Below, one piece after another: positions 50,420 to 58,410 of a stretch of 64,000 nucleotides of DNA. The notes below the pieces were generated by a model, which ran no database searches, was not told the DNA's origin, and saw only the letters and a list, made by a program, of their open reading frames with translations. How positions within the stretch are numbered: position 1 is the stretch's first letter; each line of letters begins with the position of its first letter. Source of the DNA: Vibrio tasmaniensis (GTDB lineage Bacteria; Pseudomonadota; Gammaproteobacteria; Enterobacterales; Vibrionaceae). Made by a program: the position numbers and the translations under genes. Location of the stretch: NCBI RefSeq assembly GCF_024347635.1, contig NZ_AP025510.1, positions 310,001-374,000 of the forward strand, given 5' to 3'.

Positions 50420-50709
50420 TAATTGCTCACCCTAGCTTGTTAAAACGCTCGATAACAGCATTAGAATTTTTGATTGTAGAATAACTACTTATCAAAACTA
50501 TTTATTGGAAAGAGCTGCCTTGTTCTCAAGCCTTTTTCCTACGCTATTTCTGAACACTTACTTATTGTGATTGGTATAACTGTTTAAAATGTAACTCTTT
50601 ATCTTATTGGTGGCTAGATTTTGCGTGCAGAGTTGAAGGTTTCAACAAAATTTTACTTTTGCTAATGATAATAAAATGTTAAATTTGTTGTAATTCTCAA
50701 GGAGGAGCT
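50420..50709. other. Intergenic region upstream of the small membrane protein gene
   Basis: About 290 AT-rich bases. ATGATAATAAAATG near 50664 resembles part of a Fur box but not enough to call. It probably holds the promoter of the small gene at 50710; no clear -35/-10 pair. Confidence 0.4.
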
Positions 50710-50814
50710 ATGAATCAAGTCAATGATAACAAGCTGAAGAAACAGCTTAGTATAGGGTTATTACTCGCTACTTATGTGGCTGTGCTAGCTTACTTATCTA
50801 ATTACATCGTGTAA
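50710..50814 (+). CDS. 34-residue putative membrane protein
   Basis: A short open frame with an exceptionally good ribosome binding site (AAGGAGGAG, 3 bases before ATG). The protein starts with a charged MNQVNDNKLKKQ and continues as one hydrophobic helix (about residues 13-34, LSIGLLLATYVAVLAYLSNYIV in part), ending in TAA. Charge distribution predicts the N-terminus inside. It has no family I recognise. It stands in a 485-base gap between TIGR03899 and the DUF3299 gene. Evidence for translation is the box and helix only. Confidence 0.62.
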   Translation: MNQVNDNKLKKQLSIGLLLATYVAVLAYLSNYIV

Positions 50815-50904
50815 TTTAGAATAAAATCATAGTTATTAAACTGTTATTGAATAATATTACTTGTTCAGTGACGGCAGCTCATCCTTGAGCCACCCTTCTA
50901 ATAA

Positions 50905-51420
50905 CTACATGTCATCGTATTCTTCAATCGCAGTACCTTCAATAAGATACCCCGTTTGCGCCAAGTCATGGCTTATTGACTCCGTTTTCAGCGTACCGAC
51001 TAAATAGACCACATCCCATAATTGCTGGATTGGTGCACCTTTAGGGAACTTCACATAGATGATTTGGTTCGGCGGCGGCGGCGGTACGTGGATACATGCG
51101 CCAAAGTATGGCACTAGCAGAAACTCAGTGATCATATTCTCATCGCCTTCCAACGGAATCACAAAGCCAGGAATCTTAACTGTGCTGCCATTCAACTCCG
51201 GACGAACAGCGCCAAGTGTCGACTGTTGAGGTTTGTCCATACTGTCGTGGTTAACCATCGGCATGCCAAATGAGTCGAGTTGTGCTCGCTCTGACTCTGG
51301 AATCAAGTCAATCCAATCGAGGGTTAATACCGATTCGTCAGTCTGAGTGGTGTCAGCGTGAGCTGTGCTGATAAATGGGAACATAAGTAACCCAAGTATC
51401 AGTAAGAATTTGCGTTGCAT
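50905..51420 (-). CDS. DUF3299 family exported protein, zinc operon
   Basis: A 171-residue exported protein with a Sec signal peptide (MQRKFLLILGLLMFPFISTAHA). The mature part has GFVIPLEGDENMITEFLLVP and a striking CIHVPPPPPNQ motif; Cys and His there might bind metal. DUF3299 has no established activity. It is the last gene of a five-gene operon with a Zur box, encoding an ABC transporter and a His-rich protein, so a role in zinc uptake is likely. Confidence 0.82.
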   Translation of the reverse strand: MQRKFLLILGLLMFPFISTAHADTTQTDESVLTLDWIDLIPESERAQLDSFGMPMVNHDSMDKPQQSTLGAVRPELNGSTVKIPGFVIPLEGDENMITEFLLVPYFGACIHVPPPPPNQIIYVKFPKGAPIQQLWDVVYLVGTLKTESISHDLAQTGYLIEGTAIEEYDDM

Positions 51421-51434
51421 CGTAGGTTCCTATT

Positions 51435-52694
51435 TTAGATTCGAATAGTCATGCCATCAGACAATGACTGACGGTAAGCCCTGAAAGCGGGAATAAAGCC
51501 GATAATGATTCCGGCAACTTGCACCAACATAAGCAGTTTCCACTCATGAGGTGTGATTGCGGATATCGATATGTTGATACCATAACTTTGTTGCACAATA
51601 GGAGCAACCACTGCAATTAACGCAAACAACACGGCAACACCTAATGTGATGCCAAGGAAGGTCAGGGCACTTGCTTCACTGATAAGTAAACCAAACACAT
51701 GACGAGGTCTTGCTCCCATAGCACGAAGAATGGCCATCTCTCGGCGTCTTTCTTGCAAACTAGTGAGTAGGCTACTGAGCATGCCCAATAATCCCGCGAT
51801 TACAACAAACCCTGAAACAATCAGTAGTGCTTGTTCTGCTACGGCCATCATTCCCCACAATTCGTGAAGCGCAATACCCGGCATAATGGCGCTCAAAGGT
51901 TCTTGGCGGTAGGTGTTGATTTCTCTTTGCAGTGCAAAAGTTTGGATCTTCGATTTAAGGCCAACCATCATCGCGGTAATCTGCTTAGGTTGGAAGTCAC
52001 GTTGCTTTAGCGCTTCAGCATTCGGCGTGTGGCCTAGGTTGGCACCCGATTCCCAGCCAACGTGAATCGCTTCAATGGCCTCTAACGAAACATGCACCGT
52101 TTTATCTACCGGTGTGCCGGTTGGTGCGAGTATTCCCACAATGGTAAAGGGCAGGTTATCGTGGCGGCTGAAGGCTACGTCACTGATGCCATGAGCAAGA
52201 ATGATGTGGTCACCGATTTTGTAATCTAGCTTCTTCGCGACATCGGCACCAATCACGACATCAAATAGCTGATTGAACTCTTTGCCTTGCTGAAAAGTAA
52301 GTGGTTGCTTACTTCCATAGCGATAATTCTCGAAGTAGCTATGGTTCGTGCCCATTACGCGGAAGCCTTTATGTGAGTCACCCAATGAGATTGGGATCGC
52401 CCACTTTACAGCGTTGTGCTGGCTAAATTCTTCATAGCTTTTCCAGTCGATGTTGTTGGTCGCATTACCGATTCTAAATACGGAATAAAGCAGCAGGTTT
52501 ACCTGACCAGAGCGGCCACCGACGATAAGGTCAGTACCTGAAATCGTATTAGCAAAGCTGCTCTTAGCTTCGGTTCTTACACGTTCCACACCGAGTAATA
52601 GAATCACTGACACTGCCACGGTGAGAATGGTCAGAATGGCGGTGGCTTTACGGTTGAGTACGCTTTTTAAGGCTAAGTGAGTAATTACTTTCAT
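51435..52694 (-). CDS. ABC transporter permease (FtsX/MacB type), zinc operon
   Basis: A 419-residue permease with one N-terminal helix (ATAILTILTVAVSVILLLGV), a large periplasmic domain, and three C-terminal helices around LRAMGARPRHVFGLL, the FtsX-family signature. It pairs with the ATPase gene whose stop overlaps its start (ATGA). Together with the His-rich ZrgA-like protein it fits the Zrg zinc uptake system described in Vibrio; mechanistically FtsX-type ABC proteins move lipids or act by mechanotransmission. Confidence 0.88.
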   Translation of the reverse strand: MKVITHLALKSVLNRKATAILTILTVAVSVILLLGVERVRTEAKSSFANTISGTDLIVGGRSGQVNLLLYSVFRIGNATNNIDWKSYEEFSQHNAVKWAIPISLGDSHKGFRVMGTNHSYFENYRYGSKQPLTFQQGKEFNQLFDVVIGADVAKKLDYKIGDHIILAHGISDVAFSRHDNLPFTIVGILAPTGTPVDKTVHVSLEAIEAIHVGWESGANLGHTPNAEALKQRDFQPKQITAMMVGLKSKIQTFALQREINTYRQEPLSAIMPGIALHELWGMMAVAEQALLIVSGFVVIAGLLGMLSSLLTSLQERRREMAILRAMGARPRHVFGLLISEASALTFLGITLGVAVLFALIAVVAPIVQQSYGINISISAITPHEWKLLMLVQVAGIIIGFIPAFRAYRQSLSDGMTIRI

Positions 52695-53407
52695 ACGACA
52701 ACCTTAGCTTGGTTAACGGTTTTTAAATCTATGGTTCGAGTGAACAGTTTTTCTAGTGTTGGATCGTGACTGACAAAGATCAGGGTAGAACCCGCCTGAT
52801 TTGCTTGTTCTAGCAACAGTTCGATAAAGGCTTCTCGGTTGTCATGATCCAGAGCCGAGGTTGGCTCGTCGGCAATAATGATTTTCGGCTGGCCGATCAA
52901 AGCACGAGCGGCAGCAACACGTTGTTGTTGACCAATACTCAACTCGGTAACGGGCTTGTCCATGAGAGCTTGAGGTAGCTTTAACCTAAGCAACAACTCT
53001 TGAGCGGTTGCTTGCAGGCTGTTCTGACTTTCAGTGACTTGCTGCTTTCGAATCTTAGAAAACTGACAAGGAAGCGTCACGTTGTCGATGACTGACAAGT
53101 AAGGAAGCAGGTTAAATTGTTGGAATATATAACCAATATGATCGGCTCTGAATTTGTCTCTCTGGCGAGGTGTCAGCTGTGTGAGATCTTGGCCAAGGAT
53201 AGATACTTCGCCCTGTTCAGCTTGGTTGATTCCGGTCAGTAACCCTAACAATGTTGATTTCCCGCAACCACTAGGCCCTTTGATGAAAAGGTGCTCTTGG
53301 GCTTGGATATGCAGTGAGGGGATCTCTAGCGTTGGGGGCAATTCAGGCTTCCAACGAAAGCTGATATTTTCGAGTTTGACCACAAGTGATGAACTGTCAA
53401 AAGACAT
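52691..53407 (-). CDS. ABC transporter ATP-binding protein (LolD-like), zinc operon
   Basis: A 238-residue ATPase with Walker A GPSGCGKST, signature LSIGQQQRV, Walker B IIIADEPT and the H-loop VSHDPT. It is of the LolD/MacB subclass that works with FtsX-like permeases. Its stop overlaps the permease start. Confidence 0.92.
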   Translation of the reverse strand: MSFDSSSLVVKLENISFRWKPELPPTLEIPSLHIQAQEHLFIKGPSGCGKSTLLGLLTGINQAEQGEVSILGQDLTQLTPRQRDKFRADHIGYIFQQFNLLPYLSVIDNVTLPCQFSKIRKQQVTESQNSLQATAQELLLRLKLPQALMDKPVTELSIGQQQRVAAARALIGQPKIIIADEPTSALDHDNREAFIELLLEQANQAGSTLIFVSHDPTLEKLFTRTIDLKTVNQAKVVV

Positions 53408-53485
53408 ATTAGCTCCAATAATTAAAGCGGTGTCTCTACTGGACAGTTATTAGAATAATAAATTCCCAGAGAACACCGATTTGTA

Positions 53486-53515
53486 CAGCCAAGTAAGTGA
53501 ATACTTACTTGGCTG
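53486..53515. repeat. Perfect 13-bp hairpin between zrgA and the ABC ATPase gene
   Basis: CAGCCAAGTAAGT (53486-53498) and ACTTACTTGGCTG (53503-53515) with a GAAT loop. It is 32 bases after the zrgA stop on the minus strand and has no T-run. It may stabilise the zrgA message or partly terminate it, giving more binding protein than transporter. Confidence 0.6.
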
Positions 53516-53546
53516 CTTATCTACGTTTAATTCAATCTAATGCTAA

Positions 53547-54323
53547 TTAGAATCGAAAACTAATACGATCTGCGTTAAGCACTTCTTGAATTTGAGCAGT
53601 GTCGGTTAGTAGGTTCACCGTCATTGATTTTGTGTTGCTGAACTTAGAGAACCACTGAGTATTCACGGTATCCAGTTTTTCAATGTCAGAACATTGGTAG
53701 TGGTATTCAACCGTGAACTCTCCGTGGCCGCCTTCTGAGTGGTCATGGCCTTCGTGGTCGTCATGATCGTGTTCTGCATGGTCATGGCCTTCGTGGTCAT
53801 CATGATCGTGCTCAGCATGGTCATGGCCTTTGTGGTCATCATGATCGTGCTCTGCGTGGTCATGGCCTTTGTGGTCATCATGGTCGTGTTCTGCGTGATC
53901 ATGGCCTTTGTGGTCACTATGGTCGTGTTCTGTGTGATCATGGCCTTTGTGGTCGTCATGATCGTGCTCTGCGTGGTCATGGCCTTCGTGGTCATCATGA
54001 TCGCCTTCCAAGGTGTTCGTCACCGACTTGAACTTCAGAGTACAGCTTGCATTTTTGAAACCAAATAGCTCATCTGGCTTGTTTAATTGCGCAATCGCTT
54101 GTTCAAATACTTTCTTTTGCTCAGCAGTTTCTGGAGCATGTTCAAAGCCAACCACATCAGCGCCGGGAGCTGTTACTTCAACAAGCAGTTCTTGCCCATC
54201 TTGAGCGATGTTCACCTCAACTTTACCGTGCACGTGTGCTTCGTGAGAGCGGAATTCTTCGTTAGCTAGAACATTAGTAGAGACAGTCATACCGATAACA
54301 ACGGCTAGAATAGTAGGTTTCAT
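53547..54323 (-). CDS. zrgA: His-rich zinc uptake protein, ZrgA (DUF2796) family
   Basis: A 258-residue exported protein with a Sec signal peptide (cleavage after VLA, residue 20). An N-terminal domain starts SHEAHVHGKVEVNIA; residues 115-192 are six tandem 13-residue units of the pattern HDHAEHDHDDHKG, an obvious metal sponge; the C-terminal part is ordinary. DUF2796 proteins correspond to ZrgA, part of a Zur-regulated zinc uptake system in vibrios. The repeat number may vary between strains. Confidence 0.85.
   Translation of the reverse strand: MKPTILAVVIGMTVSTNVLANEEFRSHEAHVHGKVEVNIAQDGQELLVEVTAPGADVVGFEHAPETAEQKKVFEQAIAQLNKPDELFGFKNASCTLKFKSVTNTLEGDHDDHEGHDHAEHDHDDHKGHDHTEHDHSDHKGHDHAEHDHDDHKGHDHAEHDHDDHKGHDHAEHDHDDHEGHDHAEHDHDDHEGHDHSEGGHGEFTVEYHYQCSDIEKLDTVNTQWFSKFSNTKSMTVNLLTDTAQIQEVLNADRISFRF
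53748..53981 (-). repeat. 39-bp tandem repeat in zrgA, six units
   Basis: Six units of 39 bases encode the 13-residue His/Asp motifs of ZrgA. Single-base differences (Lys/Glu, Ala/Thr, Asp/Ser) show that the units are diverging. The repeat is in frame, so length changes keep the protein readable. Confidence 0.9.
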
Positions 54324-54364
54324 GTTTTTTTCCTGAATAAAGGTTAATTAAAAAGTAGTGGTAA

Positions 54365-54655
54365 TTAAGAAATCTTTACAGGAGGTGAACGTGCTAAATA
54401 AGCGAAATACAGGCGCTGTAACGAAACGACTGACTCTGTGATAGCGACAGTAAATTCCGAATGGAACTCTGGGATCTGTGGAAGTGAATGCGCCGTTATG
54501 AACTGATTTATCGAAAACAGTTCACAGTGATGTGAAGAGTGATGATGTGGGTCGATATCCACAATATGTGTCGCGGCTAACACGCTCAACATGAGCATCA
54601 GCCCAAGCAAGAAGCCTGTTTTACGTTTCACATTATTAGGTGTGTTTTTCCACAT
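54365..54655 (-). CDS. DUF2607 family protein, first gene of the zinc operon
   Basis: A 96-residue protein with one N-terminal hydrophobic helix (about 14-31, FLLGLMLMLSVLAATHIVDI) followed by a His cluster DPHHHSSHHCELF that could bind zinc. It is the first gene of the Zur-controlled operon and belongs to the small, rapidly diverging DUF2607 family; its role is unknown. Confidence 0.75.
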   Translation of the reverse strand: MWKNTPNNVKRKTGFLLGLMLMLSVLAATHIVDIDPHHHSSHHCELFSINQFITAHSLPQIPEFHSEFTVAITESVVSLQRLYFAYLARSPPVKIS

Positions 54656-54684
54656 CAGGATGATTAACCACAGAATTAAAAAAG

Positions 54685-54709
54685 GATACTGTTATAATAT
54701 AACAATATC
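54685..54709. promoter_or_regulatory. Zur box over the zinc operon promoter
   Basis: GATACTGTTATAATATAACAATATC is an almost perfect dyad with the GTTATAATATAAC core of gammaproteobacterial Zur sites. It overlaps the -10 of the minus-strand promoter, so zinc-loaded Zur would block initiation. Confidence 0.85.
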
Positions 54710-54719
54710 CTTTGGTCAG
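54691..54719 (-). promoter_or_regulatory. Promoter of the zinc operon
   Basis: On the minus strand CTGACC (complement of 54714-54719), 17-base spacer, TATAAC (complement of 54691-54696). The -10 is inside the Zur box. The start point would be near 54684, about 28 bases before the first ATG. Confidence 0.7.
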
Positions 54720-54745
54720 GTCTCGAAAAAGACGCGAATATCTTA

Positions 54746-55297
54746 TTAAAGGCTCGCTTTAATCAACTCAATGACTTGAGTGACTTCTGAGTCGTTTAAT
54801 GCCCCTTCTTTAACAAACAATATTTTACCTTGCTTGTCTTGAACGATAATCGCTGAGCTCTCATCTTTTAAAGCCCATAATGACGCTACGGTTCCGTCTT
54901 CATCTAGCACCATAGAAGACCATGGAAATTCTTCTTTACTACTTTCTGCTGACGATTTAACAAAAGATCCAGTTCCCCAAATCGCATCATCTTGGTTGAT
55001 GATTGTGGTGGTTTGGTAGCTGTCTTCTGCGAATTTCGATGCTGTAATGGCTGCCATTAGTGGTGCGTTGAGTTCTTTTGAGCTGCTACGGCCAGCAATA
55101 GCTTGAACGACGCGAACTTTACCTAGAAGATCATTGGTTGCCCAAGCTTGATATCCAGTATTTCCGTCGTTTAGTACGATTTCACCATAGTTGCTAACAT
55201 CGACAGCAGGCAGAGTTTCACCTACAGATAAGTTGTGAGCATTGGCGAAGAGTGGAGAGGCTGCGGCTAAAAAAGCCAGTAGAGTTTTGTTTTTCAT
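54746..55297 (-). CDS. ytfJ: YtfJ family exported protein
   Basis: A 183-residue periplasmic protein with a Sec signal peptide (MKNKTLLAFLAAASPLFANA). The mature part has a thioredoxin-like YtfJ fold (VGETLPAVDVSNYGEIVLND; GKVRVVQAIAGRSSSKELNA) without a CxxC active site. Function unknown. Conserved neighbours in enterics are ytfK and msrA, as here. Confidence 0.88.
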   Translation of the reverse strand: MKNKTLLAFLAAASPLFANAHNLSVGETLPAVDVSNYGEIVLNDGNTGYQAWATNDLLGKVRVVQAIAGRSSSKELNAPLMAAITASKFAEDSYQTTTIINQDDAIWGTGSFVKSSAESSKEEFPWSSMVLDEDGTVASLWALKDESSAIIVQDKQGKILFVKEGALNDSEVTQVIELIKASL

Positions 55298-55548
55298 TAT
55301 ATTTTTGTTCCGCTTATTGGTTTGCTCTGGAAGTATAATATGAAATTTGAAAAATGCCTCTTTAACTTTTTATCGTACGATGTAGAAATAAGTTGCAGGC
55401 TTGTTACCAAAAGGTATAATGCATCAATGTCGAGATGAACAATAGATTATCTTGCTGTTTGCTAAAGGAATTAGCGATTGAATGTGCTTTGAATACGTTG
55501 GTGTTCAGGTACATGACTGTAGTACTCAAATGGAATTGAGGTTGTATT
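55298..55548. other. Divergent intergenic region between ytfJ and the DUF1107 gene
   Basis: About 250 bases upstream of two divergent genes. A TTTGAAAAATGCC stretch near 55340 and TATAAT-like bases near 55410 may hold promoters; no confident call. Confidence 0.35.
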
Positions 55549-55749
55549 ATGTTAAGAAATTTTTCTACTTACCGTCCACATCAGGTGGCGCGTTTCGTTA
55601 AAGTCCTGTTCAAAGGCCAGTTTGCTATTGAGGGTATCGGAGAGTTTAGCTTCGACCAAGGCAAGGTGCTTCTCCCTGAAGTTTCAGACAAACAAAAGCT
55701 CACTATTTTTAAAGAAGTTAACGGCACCATTGCTGCTTTGCCGGTCTAA
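55549..55749 (+). CDS. ytfK: DUF1107 family protein (YtfK-like)
   Basis: A 66-residue protein beginning MLRNFSTYRPHQVARFVKVL with FKGQFAIEGIGEFSFDQGKV, the DUF1107 family. The E. coli homologue YtfK helps activate SpoT during phosphate or fatty acid starvation. Function here is inferred from family and position. A strong terminator follows. Confidence 0.82.
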   Translation: MLRNFSTYRPHQVARFVKVLFKGQFAIEGIGEFSFDQGKVLLPEVSDKQKLTIFKEVNGTIAALPV

Positions 55750-55790
55750 CTGACACTTATCGATTTGTCTCATTCGAAATGATAACAATG

Positions 55791-55821
55791 AAAAAGGGCT
55801 TCTTAATGGAAGCCCTTTTTT
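55791..55821. terminator. Terminator between the DUF1107 gene and msrA
   Basis: Stem AAAAAGGGCTTC / GAAGCCCTTTTT with flanking A and T runs; can serve both convergent genes. Confidence 0.88.
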
Positions 55822-55856
55822 AATGGATGTCGTTTTCGTTTACGGCCTAGCACCGT

Positions 55857-56486
55857 TTATTGTGGAGGGAAGCACACACCTGTTCCACCTAACCCGCAAT
55901 AACCATTCGGATTTTTAGCTAGGTATTGCTGGTGGTAGGTTTCTGCGAAAAAATATTTTCCAGCAGGTAGAACTTCCGTCGTGATCTCGTTGCCTAATGA
56001 TTCAGTCATTGCTCGTTGGTATTCACGTTTAGAGTGCTCAGCGATAGTCTGTTGTTCTTCGTTGAAGGTGTATATAGCAGAACGGTATTGAGTCCCTAAA
56101 TCGTTGCCTTGGCGCATACCTTGAGTTGGGTCATGGCGTTCCCAAAAGGTCTCAAGTATTCGATCTAAAGACGTTTGTTCGCTATCAAAAATGACACGAA
56201 CCACTTCGGTATGGCCGGTTTGTCCGCTACATACCTGCTCATAAGTGGGATTAATCGTGTATCCACCAGCGTAGCCAACGGATGTTGAAATAACGCCGTC
56301 CAACTGCCAGAACAAACGCTCAGCTCCCCAGAAGCATCCCATACCAAGTAAGACTTCTTGTTGAGAACCCGTAGGAGTATTGAGCAAGTCAGTTTGATTA
56401 ACGAAATGGCGCTCAGTGATTCTAATTGGGTCAGCATTTCCCGGTAATGCGGTTGCTGCGGAAACCAGTTGTTGTTTGTTTAGCAT
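55857..56486 (-). CDS. msrA: Peptide-methionine (S)-S-oxide reductase
   Basis: A 209-residue MsrA that repairs oxidised methionine. The catalytic Cys51 lies in [11 protein letters not shown]; resolving cysteines are Cys197 (GYCGLGG) and Cys205 (GVCFPP), recharged by thioredoxin. The N-terminal 40 residues match the longer E. coli form. Divergent from tamA. Confidence 0.96.
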   Translation of the reverse strand: MLNKQQLVSAATALPGNADPIRITERHFVNQTDLLNTPTGSQQEVLLGMGCFWGAERLFWQLDGVISTSVGYAGGYTINPTYEQVCSGQTGHTEVVRVIFDSEQTSLDRILETFWERHDPTQGMRQGNDLGTQYRSAIYTFNEEQQTIAEHSKREYQRAMTESLGNEITTEVLPAGKYFFAETYHQQYLAKNPNGYCGLGGTGVCFPPQ

Positions 56487-56524
56487 GTTACATTCCTTTT
56501 CGCATACGTTTACCGCGTTAGTTA

Positions 56525-56575
56525 CATTAGATCTAGGTTTATACTAACGGTAGGCTCATATTAACGGCAGGTTAA
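56525..56575. repeat. Three imperfect 17-bp direct repeats upstream of tamA
   Basis: Two adjacent 17-bp segments (56542-56558 and 56559-56575) share 13 of 17 bases with a TAACGGYAGG core; the segment 56525-56541 is a more diverged third copy. They lie in the msrA-tamA divergent interval and could be regulator sites or a decaying repeat. Confidence 0.45.
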
Positions 56576-56697
56576 TATTGATTAAGTCTCTACATTAGAC
56601 CGTGTTATTGCCGGATTTATTACAGACTCAATGTCGTTTTAGCGGTATGATTTCTTTTCACTTATTAACGTATTGATAACTTCTTCACCAATTAAAC

Positions 56698-58410
56698 ATG
56701 ATAAGAAAAACTTTACCAGTTCTGATTGGCACTCTACTGTCATCGACGCTCGCTTTCGCAGACGTTTCCCTTGAAATTAAAGGGCTTGATGGCGCGCTTG
56801 CTGATAATGTGGATGCTTATCTGAGTGCAATTCCTGAAGAAGAGTATTCGGTTTCATTAAGATTCCAATCTCGCTTGGAGTCGATGATAAAAGAAGCGCT
56901 GAATGCGTTAGGCTACTACCAACCTAGTATTACATTTACTCACTCTGAAGATGATAGTGAATTGACTGTAACGGTTGAACAGGGTGAGCCTGTTGTTATT
57001 TATGCTTCAGATATTGTTCTGACTGGTGAAGCCAAAGATGACCCAGATTTTTTGGCCTTGATAGCTAAGAGCAAGCTGTCTAAAGGTTCGATTTTGAATC
57101 ATGGTAGTTATGATTCTTTAAAATCATCGATCCGCAACCTTGGATTAGCGAAAGGTTACTTTGATGGTGCGTATGATCTTAGTAAGCTAGAAGTCGCTCC
57201 TGAATTAAATCGCGCTTATGTCCGCCTTCATTATAACAGTGGTATTCGCTATCACTTTGGTTCCACTCAGGTTACTGGCAGTCAAATTGAAGAAGGTAAG
57301 GTACAGTCACTCAAACCATTTGAAGATGGCGAACCTTACTCAATTACCAAAGTCGGCGAGTACAACCAAAACCTTTCCAATACGGATTGGTTCTCTTCAG
57401 TCTTTGTTGAGCCAGATTTAAGTCAATTAGGTGAAGGCCGAGAAATCCCGATGAAGGTTAGCCTTGCTCCGCAAGCGCGGAACCAAATTGAGACAGGTAT
57501 TGGTGTATCAACAGACTTGGGTGTGAAAGGTACCCTTAAATGGAAGAAACCTTGGGTTAACGACCAAGGTCATAGTTTCAATAGTAGTTTGTCGATCTCA
57601 AAACCTGAGCAGACGATTACGGCGGCTTACAAAATCCCATTAGATGACGTACTTAATGACTACTATCAAATTAAGTATGGTATGAAGAATCTGGATAACC
57701 GTGATACCAAGAGTTTGGAGTCAAACTTAGCCTTAGAAAGGTATTGGCGTCTGGATAATGGCTGGCAACGTACGGTATTCATTCGATACCTAGTCGAAAA
57801 CTATAAACAAGGTTTACAAGACGATTTGGCACAGTTTGTGTTGCCGGGTGTCTCTTTCTCACGTACTCGAACTCGAGGCGGTTCAATGCCGATGTGGGGC
57901 GATAAACAAACCATTATGTTTGAAGCGGCTGATGACACCTTGTTATCTGAAACCCAAGTCGTACGTTTTCAAGGGCAAACCGCATGGATTCGAAGCATTG
58001 GTGACAACCACCGAGGTTTAACCCGTCTTCAATTCGGCGGAAACTTTGCGGATGAATTTGATAAGTTATCACCGTCTTTAAGATTCTTTGCTGGTGGTGA
58101 TAACAGCATCCGCGGTTATGGCTATGAGTCTATCTCTCCTCGCGATGAAAGCGGTGCACTAACGGGGGCAAAGTTTATTGCAACCAGTTCGTTTGAATAC
58201 CAATATCGCTTAGTTGGGAATTGGTGGGGAGCGGCTTTCTACGATATTGGTGATGCATTCAATGACACGCCTGAGTGGAAGCATGGTACTGGTGTCGGGA
58301 TTCGTTGGGCGTCCCCCGTCGGCCCTGTGAGTTTAGATTTTGCTTGGGGTCTAGATGCGAAAAAAGGTGATGAGTTCCAACTGCACTTTAGTTTAGGGCC
58401 AGAATTATGA
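56698..58410 (+). CDS. tamA: Translocation and assembly module subunit TamA
   Basis: A 570-residue outer-membrane protein of the Omp85 family. A signal peptide (MIRKTLPVLIGTLLSSTLAFA) is followed by three POTRA domains (about 22-265) and a 16-stranded barrel; GGDNSIRGYGYESISPRDE is the conserved L6 loop. It helps autotransporter insertion and lipid homeostasis with TamB. Its stop overlaps the tamB ATG. Confidence 0.95.
   Translation: MIRKTLPVLIGTLLSSTLAFADVSLEIKGLDGALADNVDAYLSAIPEEEYSVSLRFQSRLESMIKEALNALGYYQPSITFTHSEDDSELTVTVEQGEPVVIYASDIVLTGEAKDDPDFLALIAKSKLSKGSILNHGSYDSLKSSIRNLGLAKGYFDGAYDLSKLEVAPELNRAYVRLHYNSGIRYHFGSTQVTGSQIEEGKVQSLKPFEDGEPYSITKVGEYNQNLSNTDWFSSVFVEPDLSQLGEGREIPMKVSLAPQARNQIETGIGVSTDLGVKGTLKWKKPWVNDQGHSFNSSLSISKPEQTITAAYKIPLDDVLNDYYQIKYGMKNLDNRDTKSLESNLALERYWRLDNGWQRTVFIRYLVENYKQGLQDDLAQFVLPGVSFSRTRTRGGSMPMWGDKQTIMFEAADDTLLSETQVVRFQGQTAWIRSIGDNHRGLTRLQFGGNFADEFDKLSPSLRFFAGGDNSIRGYGYESISPRDESGALTGAKFIATSSFEYQYRLVGNWWGAAFYDIGDAFNDTPEWKHGTGVGIRWASPVGPVSLDFAWGLDAKKGDEFQLHFSLGPEL

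Noticed and set aside
50655..50690. Possible Fur box upstream of the small membrane protein
   Set aside because: Only part of the GATAAT repeat pattern is present (TAATGATAAT); symmetry is too weak to claim.
53748..53981. Possible CRISPR-like array
   Set aside because: The 39-bp units are contiguous without spacers and are in frame in zrgA.
53739..54068. Plus-strand frame opposite the zrgA His repeats
   Set aside because: It is a mirror of a biased repeat on the other strand; it has no start signal.
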